Shown: positions 1-8,809 of the stretch, piece by piece | Layout: each line of letters opens with the position of its first letter | Position numbering within the stretch: position 1 is the first letter of the stretch | Assembly (NCBI GenBank): GCA_001797905.1 | Contig: MGQS01000103.1 | Coordinates: 6,768-34,150 of the forward strand | Direction: 5' to 3' | DNA from: Deltaproteobacteria bacterium RBG_16_54_11 | Lineage (GTDB): Bacteria > Desulfobacterota > B13-G15 > RBG-16-54-18 | Length of the DNA stretch: 27,383 nucleotides | Position numbers and translations under genes: made by a program | The notes under the pieces: model-generated | The model's input: only the letters and a program-made list of their open reading frames with translations | Database searches by the model: none | Told to the model about the DNA's origin: nothing

Positions 1-858
1 GGGGATAAGGTCTCCGGACGCCATGGAAACAAGGGGATCGTATCGAGGATCCTTCCTGAAGAAGACATGCCCTATCTCGAGGATGGAACCCCCATAGATA
101 TGGTCCTCAACCCCTTGGGGGTGCCTTCACGGATGAACCTGGGCCAAATCTTAGAGACCCATCTCGGCTGGGCGGCCAAGGGGTTGGGCAGCAAGGTCGA
201 AGAATATATCAGAGCAGGCAAGGGTGTAGATAAGCTCAAGGGATTCTTGAAGGATATCTTCACCTCGGAAGAGGTCAGGGAGGCCATTGATAAGGCCACT
301 GAAGAGGAGTTGAAGAGGTTCGCGCAACGATTGGGGGATGGGGTCTTTATGTCCGTCCCTGTCTTTGATGGGGCATCGGAGGCAGAAATTAAGGATGCCC
401 TGAAAAAGGCCGGCCTGCCTGTCACCGGGCAAGCCACTCTCCATGACGGCCGCACCGGCGAGCCGTTCGACCACCAGGTCACGGTAGGCTACATGTATAT
501 GCTCAAGCTCCACCACCTGGTGGATGACAAGATCCACGCACGGTCCATCGGACCTTATTCGCTGGTGACGCAGCAACCCTTGGGCGGGAAGGCCCAATTC
601 GGCGGGCAGCGGTTGGGTGAGATGGAGGTTTGGGCCTTGGAGGCATATGGGGCTGCGTATGCATTGCAGGAATTTTTGACGGTGAAATCGGACGACCAGG
701 CCGGCAGAACCAGGGCCTACGAGGCCATTGTAAAGGGGAAGGACGTCCTTGAACCCGGCATTCCGGAATCCTTCAACGTCCTCATCAAGGAACTTCAGGG
801 ACTCTGTCTCAATGTGGAGCTGCTGGAAGAAGAAAAGAAGACCGCCAAGGAAGAATAG
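1..858 (+). CDS. rpoB: DNA-directed RNA polymerase beta subunit, C-terminal part (5' end outside window)
   Basis: This is the C-terminal 285 residues of the RNA polymerase beta subunit, which with beta' forms the catalytic centre for transcription. The reading frame is open from base 1, so the gene begins upstream of the window; the internal ATG at 67 is not a start. Visible family hallmarks are the segment GDKVSGRHGNKG at the very beginning, which lies near the active site, then the PLGVPSRMNLGQ stretch, and then the conserved C-terminal run around HARSIGPYSLVTQQPLGGKA and GGQRLGEMEVWALEAYGA that forms the clamp/switch region. It ends normally with a short acidic tail (ELLEEEKK). rpoC follows 22 bases later, the usual rpoBC arrangement, so the two are cotranscribed. 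Nothing is aberrant in the visible part. Confidence 0.97.
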   Translation, partial: GDKVSGRHGNKGIVSRILPEEDMPYLEDGTPIDMVLNPLGVPSRMNLGQILETHLGWAAKGLGSKVEEYIRAGKGVDKLKGFLKDIFTSEEVREAIDKATEEELKRFAQRLGDGVFMSVPVFDGASEAEIKDALKKAGLPVTGQATLHDGRTGEPFDHQVTVGYMYMLKLHHLVDDKIHARSIGPYSLVTQQPLGGKAQFGGQRLGEMEVWALEAYGAAYALQEFLTVKSDDQAGRTRAYEAIVKGKDVLEPGIPESFNVLIKELQGLCLNVELLEEEKKTAKEE

Positions 859-880
859 CATATAAGAAGGAGGTTGTACC

Positions 881-3800
881 TTGGAAGAATATGTGCTGTC
901 GTTTTTTGAAAAACCCAAGGATCCATCGAGCTTTAATGCCATCAGGATCGCCGTGGCCTCCCCGGAGCAGATCAGGGGTTGGTCCCATGGCGAGGTAAAG
1001 AAGCCGGAGACGATCAACTACCGGACCTTCAAGCCGGAGCGAGACGGCCTTTTTTGCGCCAGGATATTCGGGCCGGTAAAGGACTATGAGTGCAACTGCG
1101 GAAAATACAAGCGGATGAAACACAGAGGGATCGTCTGTGAGAAGTGCGGGGTGGAGGTAATTCAGACCAAGGTCCGCCGGGAGCGTATGGGGCATATCGA
1201 GTTGGCGGCGCCCGCGGCACACATCTGGTTCTTGAAGAGCATTCCGAGCAAGATCGGGATGTTCCTCGACATGACCTTAAAGGAGCTTGAGCGGATTCTT
1301 TATTTCGAGTCCTATGTAATCATCGATCCCAAGGACATTCCCCTCAAGAGGGGGGATCTTATCAGCGAAGAAAAATATCGGGAGATCAAGGGTAAGTACG
1401 GGGAGGACGCTATAGAGGCCGGCGTCGGCGCGGAGGCCGTGAAAAAACTCCTGCAACAAGTGAACATAGAAGAGATGGCCGAGCAGCTCCGCGTTGAGAT
1501 GAAGGAGACCCAATCCGAGGCCAAGCGCAAAAAGTTGGCAAAACGCTTGAGGGTCATCGAGGCCTTTCGGGATTCAGGGAACATGCCCGAGTGGATGATC
1601 TTGGACGTCATCCCCGTCATCCCCCCTGATCTCAGACCGCTGGTTCCCCTTGACGGAGGGAGGTTTGCCACCTCTGACCTCAACGACCTCTATCGGAGGG
1701 TGATCAACAGAAACAATCGCTTAAAGAGGCTCCTGGAATTGAACGCCCCGGACATTATCATCCGCAATGAGAAGAGGATGCTTCAGGAGGCAGTGGATGC
1801 CCTCTTCGATAACGGCAAGAGGGGGAGGGTGATCACCGGCGCCAACAAAAAACCCCTGAGGTCATTGAGCGACATGCTCAGGGGCAAACAGGGGAGATTC
1901 CGCCAGAACCTTTTGGGCAAGCGCGTGGATTACTCGGGGAGATCGGTCATCGTCATTGGGCCGGAATTGCGCTTGCATCAGTGCGGTCTGCCCAAGAAGA
2001 TGGCCCTGGAGCTTTTCAAGCCCTTTATCTACAATAAGTTGGAGGAACGGGGCTATGTGACCACGGTCAAGAGCGCCAAAAAGATGGTAGAGAAAGAAAG
2101 ACCCGAGGTCTGGGATATCCTCGAGGAGGTGATTCGAGAACATCCCATTCTCCTCAACAGGGCCCCGACGCTGCACCGGCTGGGCATCCAGGCCTTTGAA
2201 CCCCTGCTCATAGAGGGGAAAGCCATTCAGCTCCACCCGCTCGTCTGCCTTGCCTTCAACGCCGACTTTGACGGGGATCAGATGGCCGTGCACGTCCCCC
2301 TCTCCGTGGAGGCCCAGACCGAGGCGCGGGTGCTGATGATGTCCACCAATAATATCCTCTCCCCTGCCCATGGGAAACCTATTATCGTCCCCACCCAGGA
2401 CATCGTCTTGGGTCTCTATTACATGACGCGGGAAAGGGAATATGCCAGGGGCGAGGGTAAGGTTTTTGCCAACCCCGAGGAGGTACGGATTGCCTATGAT
2501 GCCCATGCGGTGGATATGCAAGCCCGCATCAAGGTGCGGATGAACGGCCACGTGGTGGAGACAACCCCGGGCAGGATCATCCTCAGAGAAATCGTTCCCC
2601 AAGAGGTTCCCTTTGAATTGATCAACAGGGTGATGAACAAGAAGGCGGTGGCCAACCTCATCGACTATACGTACCGGGTGGCGGGGAGCAAGAAGACCGT
2701 CATCTTGGCGGATAAATTGAAAGATTTGGGCTTTGCCTACGTCACCAAATCGGGACTCTCCATCGGGATCGACGATATCCGCGTCCCCGCTCGCAAACCC
2801 CACCTCATGGAGCAGGCGACCAAGGAGGTGGACAGGATCAGACAGCAATACGTCGATGGGCTGATCACCGATGGCGAGCGGTATAACAAGGTGATCGACA
2901 TCTGGGCTCAGCTCACCGAAGAGATCGCCGATGAGATGATGAAGGAGTTGGGGACGGAGACGATAAAGGATCCCGAGGGTAAAGAAAAGGCAGTGCCCAG
3001 CTTTAACCCCATCTTTATGATGGCCGATTCAGGGGCGCGGGGCAGCGCCCAGCAGATACGCCAGTTGGCCGGGATGCGGGGTTTGATGGCCAAACCTTCG
3101 GGGGAGATCATCGAGACCCCTATCACCGCAAACTTCAGGGAAGGACTGAGCGTGTTGCAGTACTTCGTCTCCACCCATGGCGCGCGGAAGGGATTGGCGG
3201 ATACCGCCCTGAAGACAGCCAACTCGGGATATCTCACCAGAAGATTGGTGGATGTTGCCCAGGACATCATCATTTACGAATACGATTGCGGCACCATGGA
3301 CGGGATATACGTTTCCTCCCTCGTCGAAGGCGGCGAGATCATCGAACCCATGGTGGAGAGGATCCTGGGCAGGGTGGCCCTGGAGGACATCAAGGACCCC
3401 TTTGTCGATGAGGTCATCGTCAAGGCGAGCCATGAGATCAATGAAGAGGCGATACAGAAGATCGCCGATGCGGGGTCGGATCGTGTGAAGATCCGCTCCG
3501 TGCTCACCTGTGAGTCCAGCCGTGGTGTCTGTGCCCTCTGTTACGGAAGGGATCTCGCCCGCGGCAGAATCGTCGATATCGGCGAGGCCGTGGGGGTGAT
3601 AGCCGCACAGTCCATCGGGGAGCCGGGAACCCAGCTGACCATGAGGACCTTCCATATCGGGGGGACGGCGAGCAGGCGGGTGGAGGAGACCGCCCTTGAG
3701 GCCAAGATGGACGGGACCATCAAGTTCATCGATTTGCGGACCGTGCACAACAGGGAAGGAATGCTGGTGGTGATGAGCCGTAAAGGCGAGATCGCCATCC

Positions 3801-5038
3801 TGGATGACGAAGGAAGGGAACGGAAGCGGTATCCGGCGGTCTATGGGGCGAAATTGGCGGTGGGAGAGGGGAAGAAGGTGAAGGAAGGAGAGCTCATAGC
3901 GGAGTGGGACCCTTATACCATCCCCATCATCACCGAGGTGCCTGGTTGGATAAAGTTCGGCGATATAACTGAGGGGGTCACCATGCAAGAGCAGGTGGAT
4001 GAGGTGACCGGTCATGCCCACAAGGTCATTATCGAGAGCAAGGAGCTCGACCTCCGGCCGCGAATATCCATCAAGCAGGAGAGGGTCGATGCGGTAGGGA
4101 AGAAGGCCATGGAGACCGAAGCGCGATACATCCTGCCCGTCGGCTCCCATATCTATGTGAAAGAAGACGAGCCTGTGGAGGCAGGCGACGTCCTGGTGAA
4201 GATACCGCGGGAGACCACGAAGACCAAAGACATCACCGGTGGGCTCCCCCGAGTGGCCGAGCTCTTTGAGGCCAGGCGGCCTAAAGAGTATGCCCTCATC
4301 AGTGAGATAGACGGAACGGTAAGCTTCGGCAAGATGCTCAAGGGAAAGCGCAAGGTAATCGTCACGCCGGAGATGGGCGAACCCAAGGAATATTCCATCC
4401 CCAAGGGGAAACACATCAGCGTCCACGAGGGGGATGTGGTCAAGGCGGGAGAACCCCTCATGGACGGGAGCTCTAATCCCCACGATATCCTCAAGGTATT
4501 AGGGGACAAAGAGCTGGCCCGATTTTTGGTCGACGAGATCCAGGAGGTCTATCAACTGCAGGGCGTCAAGATCAATGATAAACACATAGAGATCATCGTG
4601 AGGCAGATGCTCAAGAGGGTGAAGATCCGCGACGTCGGGGATACCAGGTTCATCGTGGATGAGCAGGTGGAAAAACACGTCTTTAAGGAAGAAAACGAGC
4701 GGATCCTCAAGGAAGGGGGGAAGCCGGCCATCGCCGATCCCCTTTTCCTGGGCATCACCAAGGCCTCGCTCATCACGGATAGTTGGGTATCGGCTGCCTC
4801 CTTTCAGGAAACCACCCGGGTCCTGACCCAAGCGGCGGTAGAGGGGAGGATCGATACGTTGCGGGGACTTAAAGAAAACGTCATCATGGGGAGATTGGTC
4901 CCCGCGGGGACCGGGAATCCCCGCTATCGCAATATCACGCCCATTGTAGAGGGCGGGTATCCTCCTCCCTTGGAGGCGATGGAGATAGCGGGAGAGGGCA
5001 AGGCGCAAGGAGAAGAGGGTGCTCCGGGAGCAGATTAA
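881..5038 (+). CDS. rpoC: DNA-directed RNA polymerase beta' subunit
   Basis: Complete 1385-residue beta' subunit, a normal length for proteobacteria. The start is a TTG at 881, chosen because a strong AAGGAGGT Shine-Dalgarno lies a few bases upstream and the family N-terminus follows. The first zinc site is visible as C71-x-C73 and C86-x2-C89. The catalytic Mg-binding motif NADFDGDQMAVH starts at N460, giving D462, D464 and D466. The second zinc site is C803 with C877, C884 and C887. The trigger-loop region (SIGEPGTQLTMRTFHIGG) is intact. It follows rpoB by 22 bases. The stop codon overlaps by 4 bases with the end of the convergent cpoB gene, so no room remains for a conventional terminator, and the usual downstream rpsL-rpsG cluster is absent. 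Confidence 0.98.
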   Translation: MEEYVLSFFEKPKDPSSFNAIRIAVASPEQIRGWSHGEVKKPETINYRTFKPERDGLFCARIFGPVKDYECNCGKYKRMKHRGIVCEKCGVEVIQTKVRRERMGHIELAAPAAHIWFLKSIPSKIGMFLDMTLKELERILYFESYVIIDPKDIPLKRGDLISEEKYREIKGKYGEDAIEAGVGAEAVKKLLQQVNIEEMAEQLRVEMKETQSEAKRKKLAKRLRVIEAFRDSGNMPEWMILDVIPVIPPDLRPLVPLDGGRFATSDLNDLYRRVINRNNRLKRLLELNAPDIIIRNEKRMLQEAVDALFDNGKRGRVITGANKKPLRSLSDMLRGKQGRFRQNLLGKRVDYSGRSVIVIGPELRLHQCGLPKKMALELFKPFIYNKLEERGYVTTVKSAKKMVEKERPEVWDILEEVIREHPILLNRAPTLHRLGIQAFEPLLIEGKAIQLHPLVCLAFNADFDGDQMAVHVPLSVEAQTEARVLMMSTNNILSPAHGKPIIVPTQDIVLGLYYMTREREYARGEGKVFANPEEVRIAYDAHAVDMQARIKVRMNGHVVETTPGRIILREIVPQEVPFELINRVMNKKAVANLIDYTYRVAGSKKTVILADKLKDLGFAYVTKSGLSIGIDDIRVPARKPHLMEQATKEVDRIRQQYVDGLITDGERYNKVIDIWAQLTEEIADEMMKELGTETIKDPEGKEKAVPSFNPIFMMADSGARGSAQQIRQLAGMRGLMAKPSGEIIETPITANFREGLSVLQYFVSTHGARKGLADTALKTANSGYLTRRLVDVAQDIIIYEYDCGTMDGIYVSSLVEGGEIIEPMVERILGRVALEDIKDPFVDEVIVKASHEINEEAIQKIADAGSDRVKIRSVLTCESSRGVCALCYGRDLARGRIVDIGEAVGVIAAQSIGEPGTQLTMRTFHIGGTASRRVEETALEAKMDGTIKFIDLRTVHNREGMLVVMSRKGEIAILDDEGRERKRYPAVYGAKLAVGEGKKVKEGELIAEWDPYTIPIITEVPGWIKFGDITEGVTMQEQVDEVTGHAHKVIIESKELDLRPRISIKQERVDAVGKKAMETEARYILPVGSHIYVKEDEPVEAGDVLVKIPRETTKTKDITGGLPRVAELFEARRPKEYALISEIDGTVSFGKMLKGKRKVIVTPEMGEPKEYSIPKGKHISVHEGDVVKAGEPLMDGSSNPHDILKVLGDKELARFLVDEIQEVYQLQGVKINDKHIEIIVRQMLKRVKIRDVGDTRFIVDEQVEKHVFKEENERILKEGGKPAIADPLFLGITKASLITDSWVSAASFQETTRVLTQAAVEGRIDTLRGLKENVIMGRLVPAGTGNPRYRNITPIVEGGYPPPLEAMEIAGEGKAQGEEGAPGAD

Positions 5039-5805
5039 TCCATGGTCTTCAGTTTTTTGGCCGCAATCTCCGCCTGAGGTGATTGAGGATATTGCTTGAT
5101 CACCTTCTGAAAGAGGAGTTTGGCATTTACCCGATCACCCAGGTCCAAAAAGGCGAAGCCCTGTTTTAAGAGGGCGGCAGAAACCTTATCGCCCTTGGGA
5201 TATTGTTTTACCGCCTGCTCATACTCTAAAATGGCCCTCTCATAATCCCCCTGGCGCTGATAACATTCACCGATCCAATATTGGGCGTTATCCGCATATT
5301 CCGACGTCGGATATGCGCTGAGAAAGGCCCTAAACTGCTTCAAGGCAGCGGGGTATTCGCCTTTCTTGAATGAGCCGTAGGCCCTCTGGTAAGCCCCCTC
5401 CATATCCTCTTTGGGTTCTTCTTGTGGGGTTGTTGGGGGAGCAGGGGTCGGTGAAGGTACGACAGCAGCGTCTTCTCCTTTTTCCTTGGTCAAGACCGAG
5501 GTCTTCGCCTCATAGTCTTTCTTCAATACGTCAAGATCATTGGCGATCTTATTGAGGAGCTCTCGATCCTCTTCAACATTTGCCCTGAGGATCTTGATCT
5601 CCTGCCGCAACTCCTCAAGAGAGGTTTCATAATTGACCCACTTCTGCTGCATCTCGGAGGTAACCCTCCCCCTCAGGATATCGACCTTTTGCTGCAGCTC
5701 CCCTAGCTGTCCCTGTAGGGAAGCTACATCCCTGGTGGTAGCACAACCCACGAGGAGGAAAAAGGCCAGGGGGATCAACAGTAAGGCACCAGTGCGGAGC
5801 TTCAT
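5035..5805 (-). CDS. cpoB: CpoB/YbgF-type Tol-Pal system protein (lipoprotein form)
   Basis: Likely coordinator of outer-membrane constriction and peptidoglycan synthesis, acting in the periplasm with the Tol-Pal system. I place the start at the ATG at 5805 rather than the GTG six bases upstream, because the AGGAGGG ribosome site then has proper spacing. The 256-residue product begins with a hydrophobic signal and a lipobox LVGC (Cys 21), so it is probably lipid-anchored, unlike soluble E. coli CpoB. Residues about 25-95 are a heptad-rich coiled coil (LQGQLGELQQKVDILRG and onward), followed by a Pro/Thr-rich linker. The C-terminal third has three TPR-like helical pairs (GAYQRAYGSFKKGEYPAAL, AQYWIGECYQRQGDYERAI, LLKQGFAFLDLGDRVNAKL). 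It is the last gene of the LysR-tolB-pal-cpoB operon, 38 bases after pal. Confidence 0.9.
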   Translation of the reverse strand: MKLRTGALLLIPLAFFLLVGCATTRDVASLQGQLGELQQKVDILRGRVTSEMQQKWVNYETSLEELRQEIKILRANVEEDRELLNKIANDLDVLKKDYEAKTSVLTKEKGEDAAVVPSPTPAPPTTPQEEPKEDMEGAYQRAYGSFKKGEYPAALKQFRAFLSAYPTSEYADNAQYWIGECYQRQGDYERAILEYEQAVKQYPKGDKVSAALLKQGFAFLDLGDRVNAKLLFQKVIKQYPQSPQAEIAAKKLKTMD

Positions 5806-5843
5806 ATTCACCCTCCTTTCTCACCTATCCAACAGGGCCATTG

Positions 5844-6410
5844 TTATCGAGAGAGGATGACAAAGTGGCACCTCCTGCTCTTGGACCATGCCTCCTCAGT
5901 GTGTCCCGGATCCGCCGGCATCTCCTCCCCATAGCTTATGGTGGAGAGCCGATTGTCTTGTACGCCGAGCTTAATGAGGTAGAGCTTTGCGCTCACGGCC
6001 CTCCTCTCTCCTAAGGCCAGGTTATATTCGTTACTCCCGCGCTCGTCACAATGGCCCTCGATCTGTATCCTGAGGCTTGGATGCTTCGATAATACCTTGG
6101 CATCCTCCGTCAATATCTTCCTGGCCTCCTCCGTGAGGTCGTATTGATCAAACTGAAAAAGGATATCTTTCAAGAGGGTGCTCTCCCATACTTCCCCCTC
6201 GATCCCGGGATATTTCTTCTCGGCAAGGCCCTGCTCAAAGCTCTTCTTCTCCTGCTCCTGCTGCGCGGCCTTTTCTTTCTCTTGTTGCGCGGCCCGTTCC
6301 TCTTCAGGGGTGAGGGCCTGTTTTTTCTGTAACGCAGCGCATCCCGAAACGAAAACCAGGAGCATAATTGTAAGCATGACAATCCATAACCGACCCTTTT
6401 TCCTCACCAT
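5844..6410 (-). CDS. pal: Peptidoglycan-associated lipoprotein Pal (OmpA-like)
   Basis: Outer-membrane lipoprotein that binds peptidoglycan non-covalently and TolB, tethering the envelope during division. The 188-residue protein starts with a basic residue cluster and hydrophobic segment ending in the lipobox VSGC (Cys 24). Residues about 30-65 form a highly charged Glu/Gln/Lys segment rich in QQEKEKAAQQEQEKK, a spacer that is longer than in E. coli Pal. The OmpA-like domain runs from ILFQFDQYDL to the end and contains the peptidoglycan-binding signature GHCDERGSNEYNLALGERRA, in which the Asp and Arg that contact diaminopimelate are present. An AAAGGGGGA ribosome site precedes the ATG. It sits between tolB and cpoB in the usual order. 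The tolQ, tolR and tolA genes are not in this window. Confidence 0.95.
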   Translation of the reverse strand: MVRKKGRLWIVMLTIMLLVFVSGCAALQKKQALTPEEERAAQQEKEKAAQQEQEKKSFEQGLAEKKYPGIEGEVWESTLLKDILFQFDQYDLTEEARKILTEDAKVLSKHPSLRIQIEGHCDERGSNEYNLALGERRAVSAKLYLIKLGVQDNRLSTISYGEEMPADPGHTEEAWSKSRRCHFVILSR

Positions 6411-6447
6411 CGTAAAATCCCCCTTTCTCCTTCTCCAAGCATTATTC

Positions 6448-7758
6448 TCATTGCAACCACGGTGACCACGCCGGCTCCGTCTCGTTTGATTCGGAGACAG
6501 CGGTCACCTTCCATGGGCCACCTCCATCTGCGGTCATAAGGTATATTGTGCAGCTTCCTCCCCTCCTTGAGGTAAAGGCAATATGCCTTCCGTTCGGGGC
6601 CCACGAGGGGTTCTCATTGCTGCCCTCCTTCGTTATCCTCCGCACATCGGTCCCATCCGGCCTGATGGTGTAGATGTGAAACCCCTTTTCTTCCTGACGG
6701 GCAAAGGCGATCTTGTCCCCCTTGGGTGACCAGGCAGGGGAGCAATTGTAGCTGCCCTCATAGGTCAACCTCCTCAGCTTTTGCGTAGCCAGATCCAGGA
6801 TATAAATCTGAGGATTTCCCGATCGGTCGGAGACAAAGGCAATCTGCTTTCCATCAGGCGCCCATGCCGGAGAGGCCTTATTGTCCCAGGAGCGGGTGAG
6901 CTGTAAGGGATCCTTGCCCTGCGGATTCAGGAGATATATCTCCGTGTTGCCCTTCCCCCTCATCATTAAGGCGATACTCTTGCCGTCGGGAGACCACGCC
7001 GGCGCGGCATTGAGTCCCGGGACGGCGGAGAGGAGAACACTGCTCCCCGTAGAGATAAACACCTGATAGAGATCCGGGTTGCGGCGCTGAAAGCAGGTGT
7101 ATACAAGACTCCTGCCGTCCGGATGCCAGGCAGGGGATATGTTGATAGAGCCATTCTGAGTGACCGCCTTGACCAGACGCCCATCGACGTCCATGAGGGC
7201 AATCTCTTTGTTGCCGGTGCGGTCCGTAACGAAAGCGATCTTCGTCTGAAAGATCCCCCGCTCCCCGGTCAACTGCTGGATGACCTCATCGATCGTCCGG
7301 TGGGCCATGACCCGCACCTCCCCCTGCGATCCCTTGTACCTCTTGCCCGCTATATAGATATGCTGGACTGCATCAAAAAGCCTGAACTCCATCGAGATCG
7401 TATCCCCTTCCGCCTTGAGGCCTATCGATAGTAAGAACTCGGCGCCTCTATCCTCCCATTCTTTAAAATCGACATTCTCCTCGGTGATATAGGCCGCCTG
7501 TCGGGGCAGCTTGACCCGCTCCAGGAGGTAAAAGAGGTCCGCCATGATGAGGTCCTGCGCGAGGGTCTTCTCAACCTCCCCCGTCATCCCTTGCGGGAGC
7601 TGCCCTAATGCCGTGATCGCGGGCAGGGCCAGATAGAACTTGCGGGTCTGCGGGGAGTTGATATCGATGTAGATGATCCCTCTGCCTGTGCCGGGGTGCA
7701 AGAGGCTCGCTGCCACAAACAGAAGAAAAAAGAGGGATAGCTTCTTTACGTGCCTCAT
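6448..7758 (-). CDS. tolB: Tol-Pal system beta-propeller protein TolB
   Basis: Periplasmic TolB, which links Pal to the TolQRA inner-membrane motor. The 436-residue product has an N-terminal signal peptide (MRHVKKLSLFFLLFVAASLL...) and the TolB N-terminal domain up to about residue 165. A six-bladed propeller follows, whose blades are visible as repeated PAWxPDG motifs: PAWHPDGRSL, PAWSPDGKSI, PAWAPDGKQI, PAWSPKGDKI, PSWAPNGRHI and a terminal PAWSPWLQ. The ATG at 7758 lies 3 bases after the stop of the upstream LysR gene, and its ribosome-binding site (AGAGG) is inside that gene, so translational coupling is likely. pal follows after 37 bases. The length matches the family. Confidence 0.95.
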   Translation of the reverse strand: MRHVKKLSLFFLLFVAASLLHPGTGRGIIYIDINSPQTRKFYLALPAITALGQLPQGMTGEVEKTLAQDLIMADLFYLLERVKLPRQAAYITEENVDFKEWEDRGAEFLLSIGLKAEGDTISMEFRLFDAVQHIYIAGKRYKGSQGEVRVMAHRTIDEVIQQLTGERGIFQTKIAFVTDRTGNKEIALMDVDGRLVKAVTQNGSINISPAWHPDGRSLVYTCFQRRNPDLYQVFISTGSSVLLSAVPGLNAAPAWSPDGKSIALMMRGKGNTEIYLLNPQGKDPLQLTRSWDNKASPAWAPDGKQIAFVSDRSGNPQIYILDLATQKLRRLTYEGSYNCSPAWSPKGDKIAFARQEEKGFHIYTIRPDGTDVRRITKEGSNENPSWAPNGRHIAFTSRRGGSCTIYLMTADGGGPWKVTAVSESNETEPAWSPWLQ

Positions 7759-7761
7759 ATC

Positions 7762-8658
7762 TCAAGACCTCTGCGTTTGGAGAAACTCCAGAAACCGGCG
7801 CGCAGGAGGTGAGATATCTCTTCCCGCGGGGACAACGGCAAAGAAATCCCTCTCGGGAGCACCCTGCCCCTGAACGGCGACCTCTTTTATGCTGCCCCTT
7901 TCTATCTCCTCCCGCACGGCGAGATCGGAGATTATACCGAGGCCTATCCCTGCTTTCACTCCTTCCTTAACAGCGGTGGAGCTCCCCACTTCGCCTATGA
8001 TGCTGAAATCATCCAATCGATACCCAGCCGCTGCCACATGCCGCTCAAAGGCCTTACGAGTGCCCGATCCCCTCTCCCTGATCAGGAGGGGGGCCGCTTG
8101 CAGATCATCCCAGGAAACCTCGCCCTTCACGGCAAGCGCATGCTGGGCAGCGGCGATGACGATCACCCGATCGTGAAACAGGGGATACATAGCAACCCCC
8201 TCTCCATCGAACCGCATCCCCACCACGCCCACCTCTATTTCTCCGGCACGCAGCAAATCGATGATCTCCTGAGAATCCGCGATCACAAGGCTTATGGAGA
8301 TACCGGGTGCCTCCTTTTGAAATCTCCCCATGACCTTGGGGAGGAAATATTCACCGGGGATCGTGCTCCCGCCAATGGTTATCTTCCCCTTGATGAGGTG
8401 GGAGAACTCATAGATTGCAGTGAGGGCCTCATCGCGGAGTCTCAGGATCTCTTTGGCGTAGCGATAAAAAATCCGTCCCCCATTGGTGAGTGCAACCCTT
8501 CTGCCCAAGCGGTCAAAGAGCTTGAGCCCCACCATCTGCTCGAGTGCGGCGATATGTCCGCTGACGGTAGGCTGGGTGAGATATATAGCCTCCCCTGCCC
8601 GGGAAAAGCTTTCCGTTTCAGCCACCTTGCAGAAGGTTTCGAGGTGTTTCATGTCCAT
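7762..8658 (-). CDS. LysR-family transcriptional regulator
   Basis: A 298-residue LysR-type regulator. Residues 1-60 are the winged helix-turn-helix (METs at 1 and 3, then HLETFCKVAETESFSRAGEAIYLTQPTVSGHIAALEQMVGLKLFDRLGR), matching the family closely. The effector-binding domain (about 90-295) begins at the typical IGGSTIPGEYFLPKVMGRF strand and includes VKAGIGLGIISDLAV. The inducer is not predictable. The N-terminal segment resembles regulators often found in deltaproteobacteria and annotated as selenium-metabolism associated, but this is only a resemblance and no selenium genes are nearby. It is the first gene of an operon with tolB, pal and cpoB (3-base gap to tolB) and has a good sigma-70 promoter. 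It may control that operon or simply share its transcript. Start could be Met1 (8658) or Met3 (8652). Confidence 0.9.
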   Translation of the reverse strand: MDMKHLETFCKVAETESFSRAGEAIYLTQPTVSGHIAALEQMVGLKLFDRLGRRVALTNGGRIFYRYAKEILRLRDEALTAIYEFSHLIKGKITIGGSTIPGEYFLPKVMGRFQKEAPGISISLVIADSQEIIDLLRAGEIEVGVVGMRFDGEGVAMYPLFHDRVIVIAAAQHALAVKGEVSWDDLQAAPLLIRERGSGTRKAFERHVAAAGYRLDDFSIIGEVGSSTAVKEGVKAGIGLGIISDLAVREEIERGSIKEVAVQGQGAPERDFFAVVPAGRDISPPARRFLEFLQTQRS

Positions 8659-8703
8659 AGACCCGTGGACTGTGACTTGCTTCAGGATAAATAAGTTGAT
8701 AGT

Positions 8704-8732
8704 ATGATATCGGCTTCACCCTGAAAGTTCAA
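8704..8732 (-). promoter_or_regulatory. Sigma-70 type promoter of the LysR-tolB-pal-cpoB operon
   Basis: Read on the minus strand: -35 TTGAAC (8732-8727), a 17-base spacer, -10 TATCAT (8709-8704). It lies about 45 bases upstream of the LysR start, giving a short leader. The sequence just downstream (GATATCATACTATC) is partly palindromic and could be an autoregulatory LysR site, but that is speculation. Confidence 0.6.
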
Positions 8733-8809
8733 GGAGAAAATACCCGTGGTGAGGCGGACAAAGGGGGCGTTACTGACATGCATCCGAGGCCTTGCAGGAG
8801 GACTCCGTA

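Noticed and set aside
3029..4483. A 484-codon open frame antisense to rpoC
   Set aside because: It lies wholly opposite a certain gene, has no family-like motifs and no ribosome site, and reflects the high GC codon pattern of rpoC.
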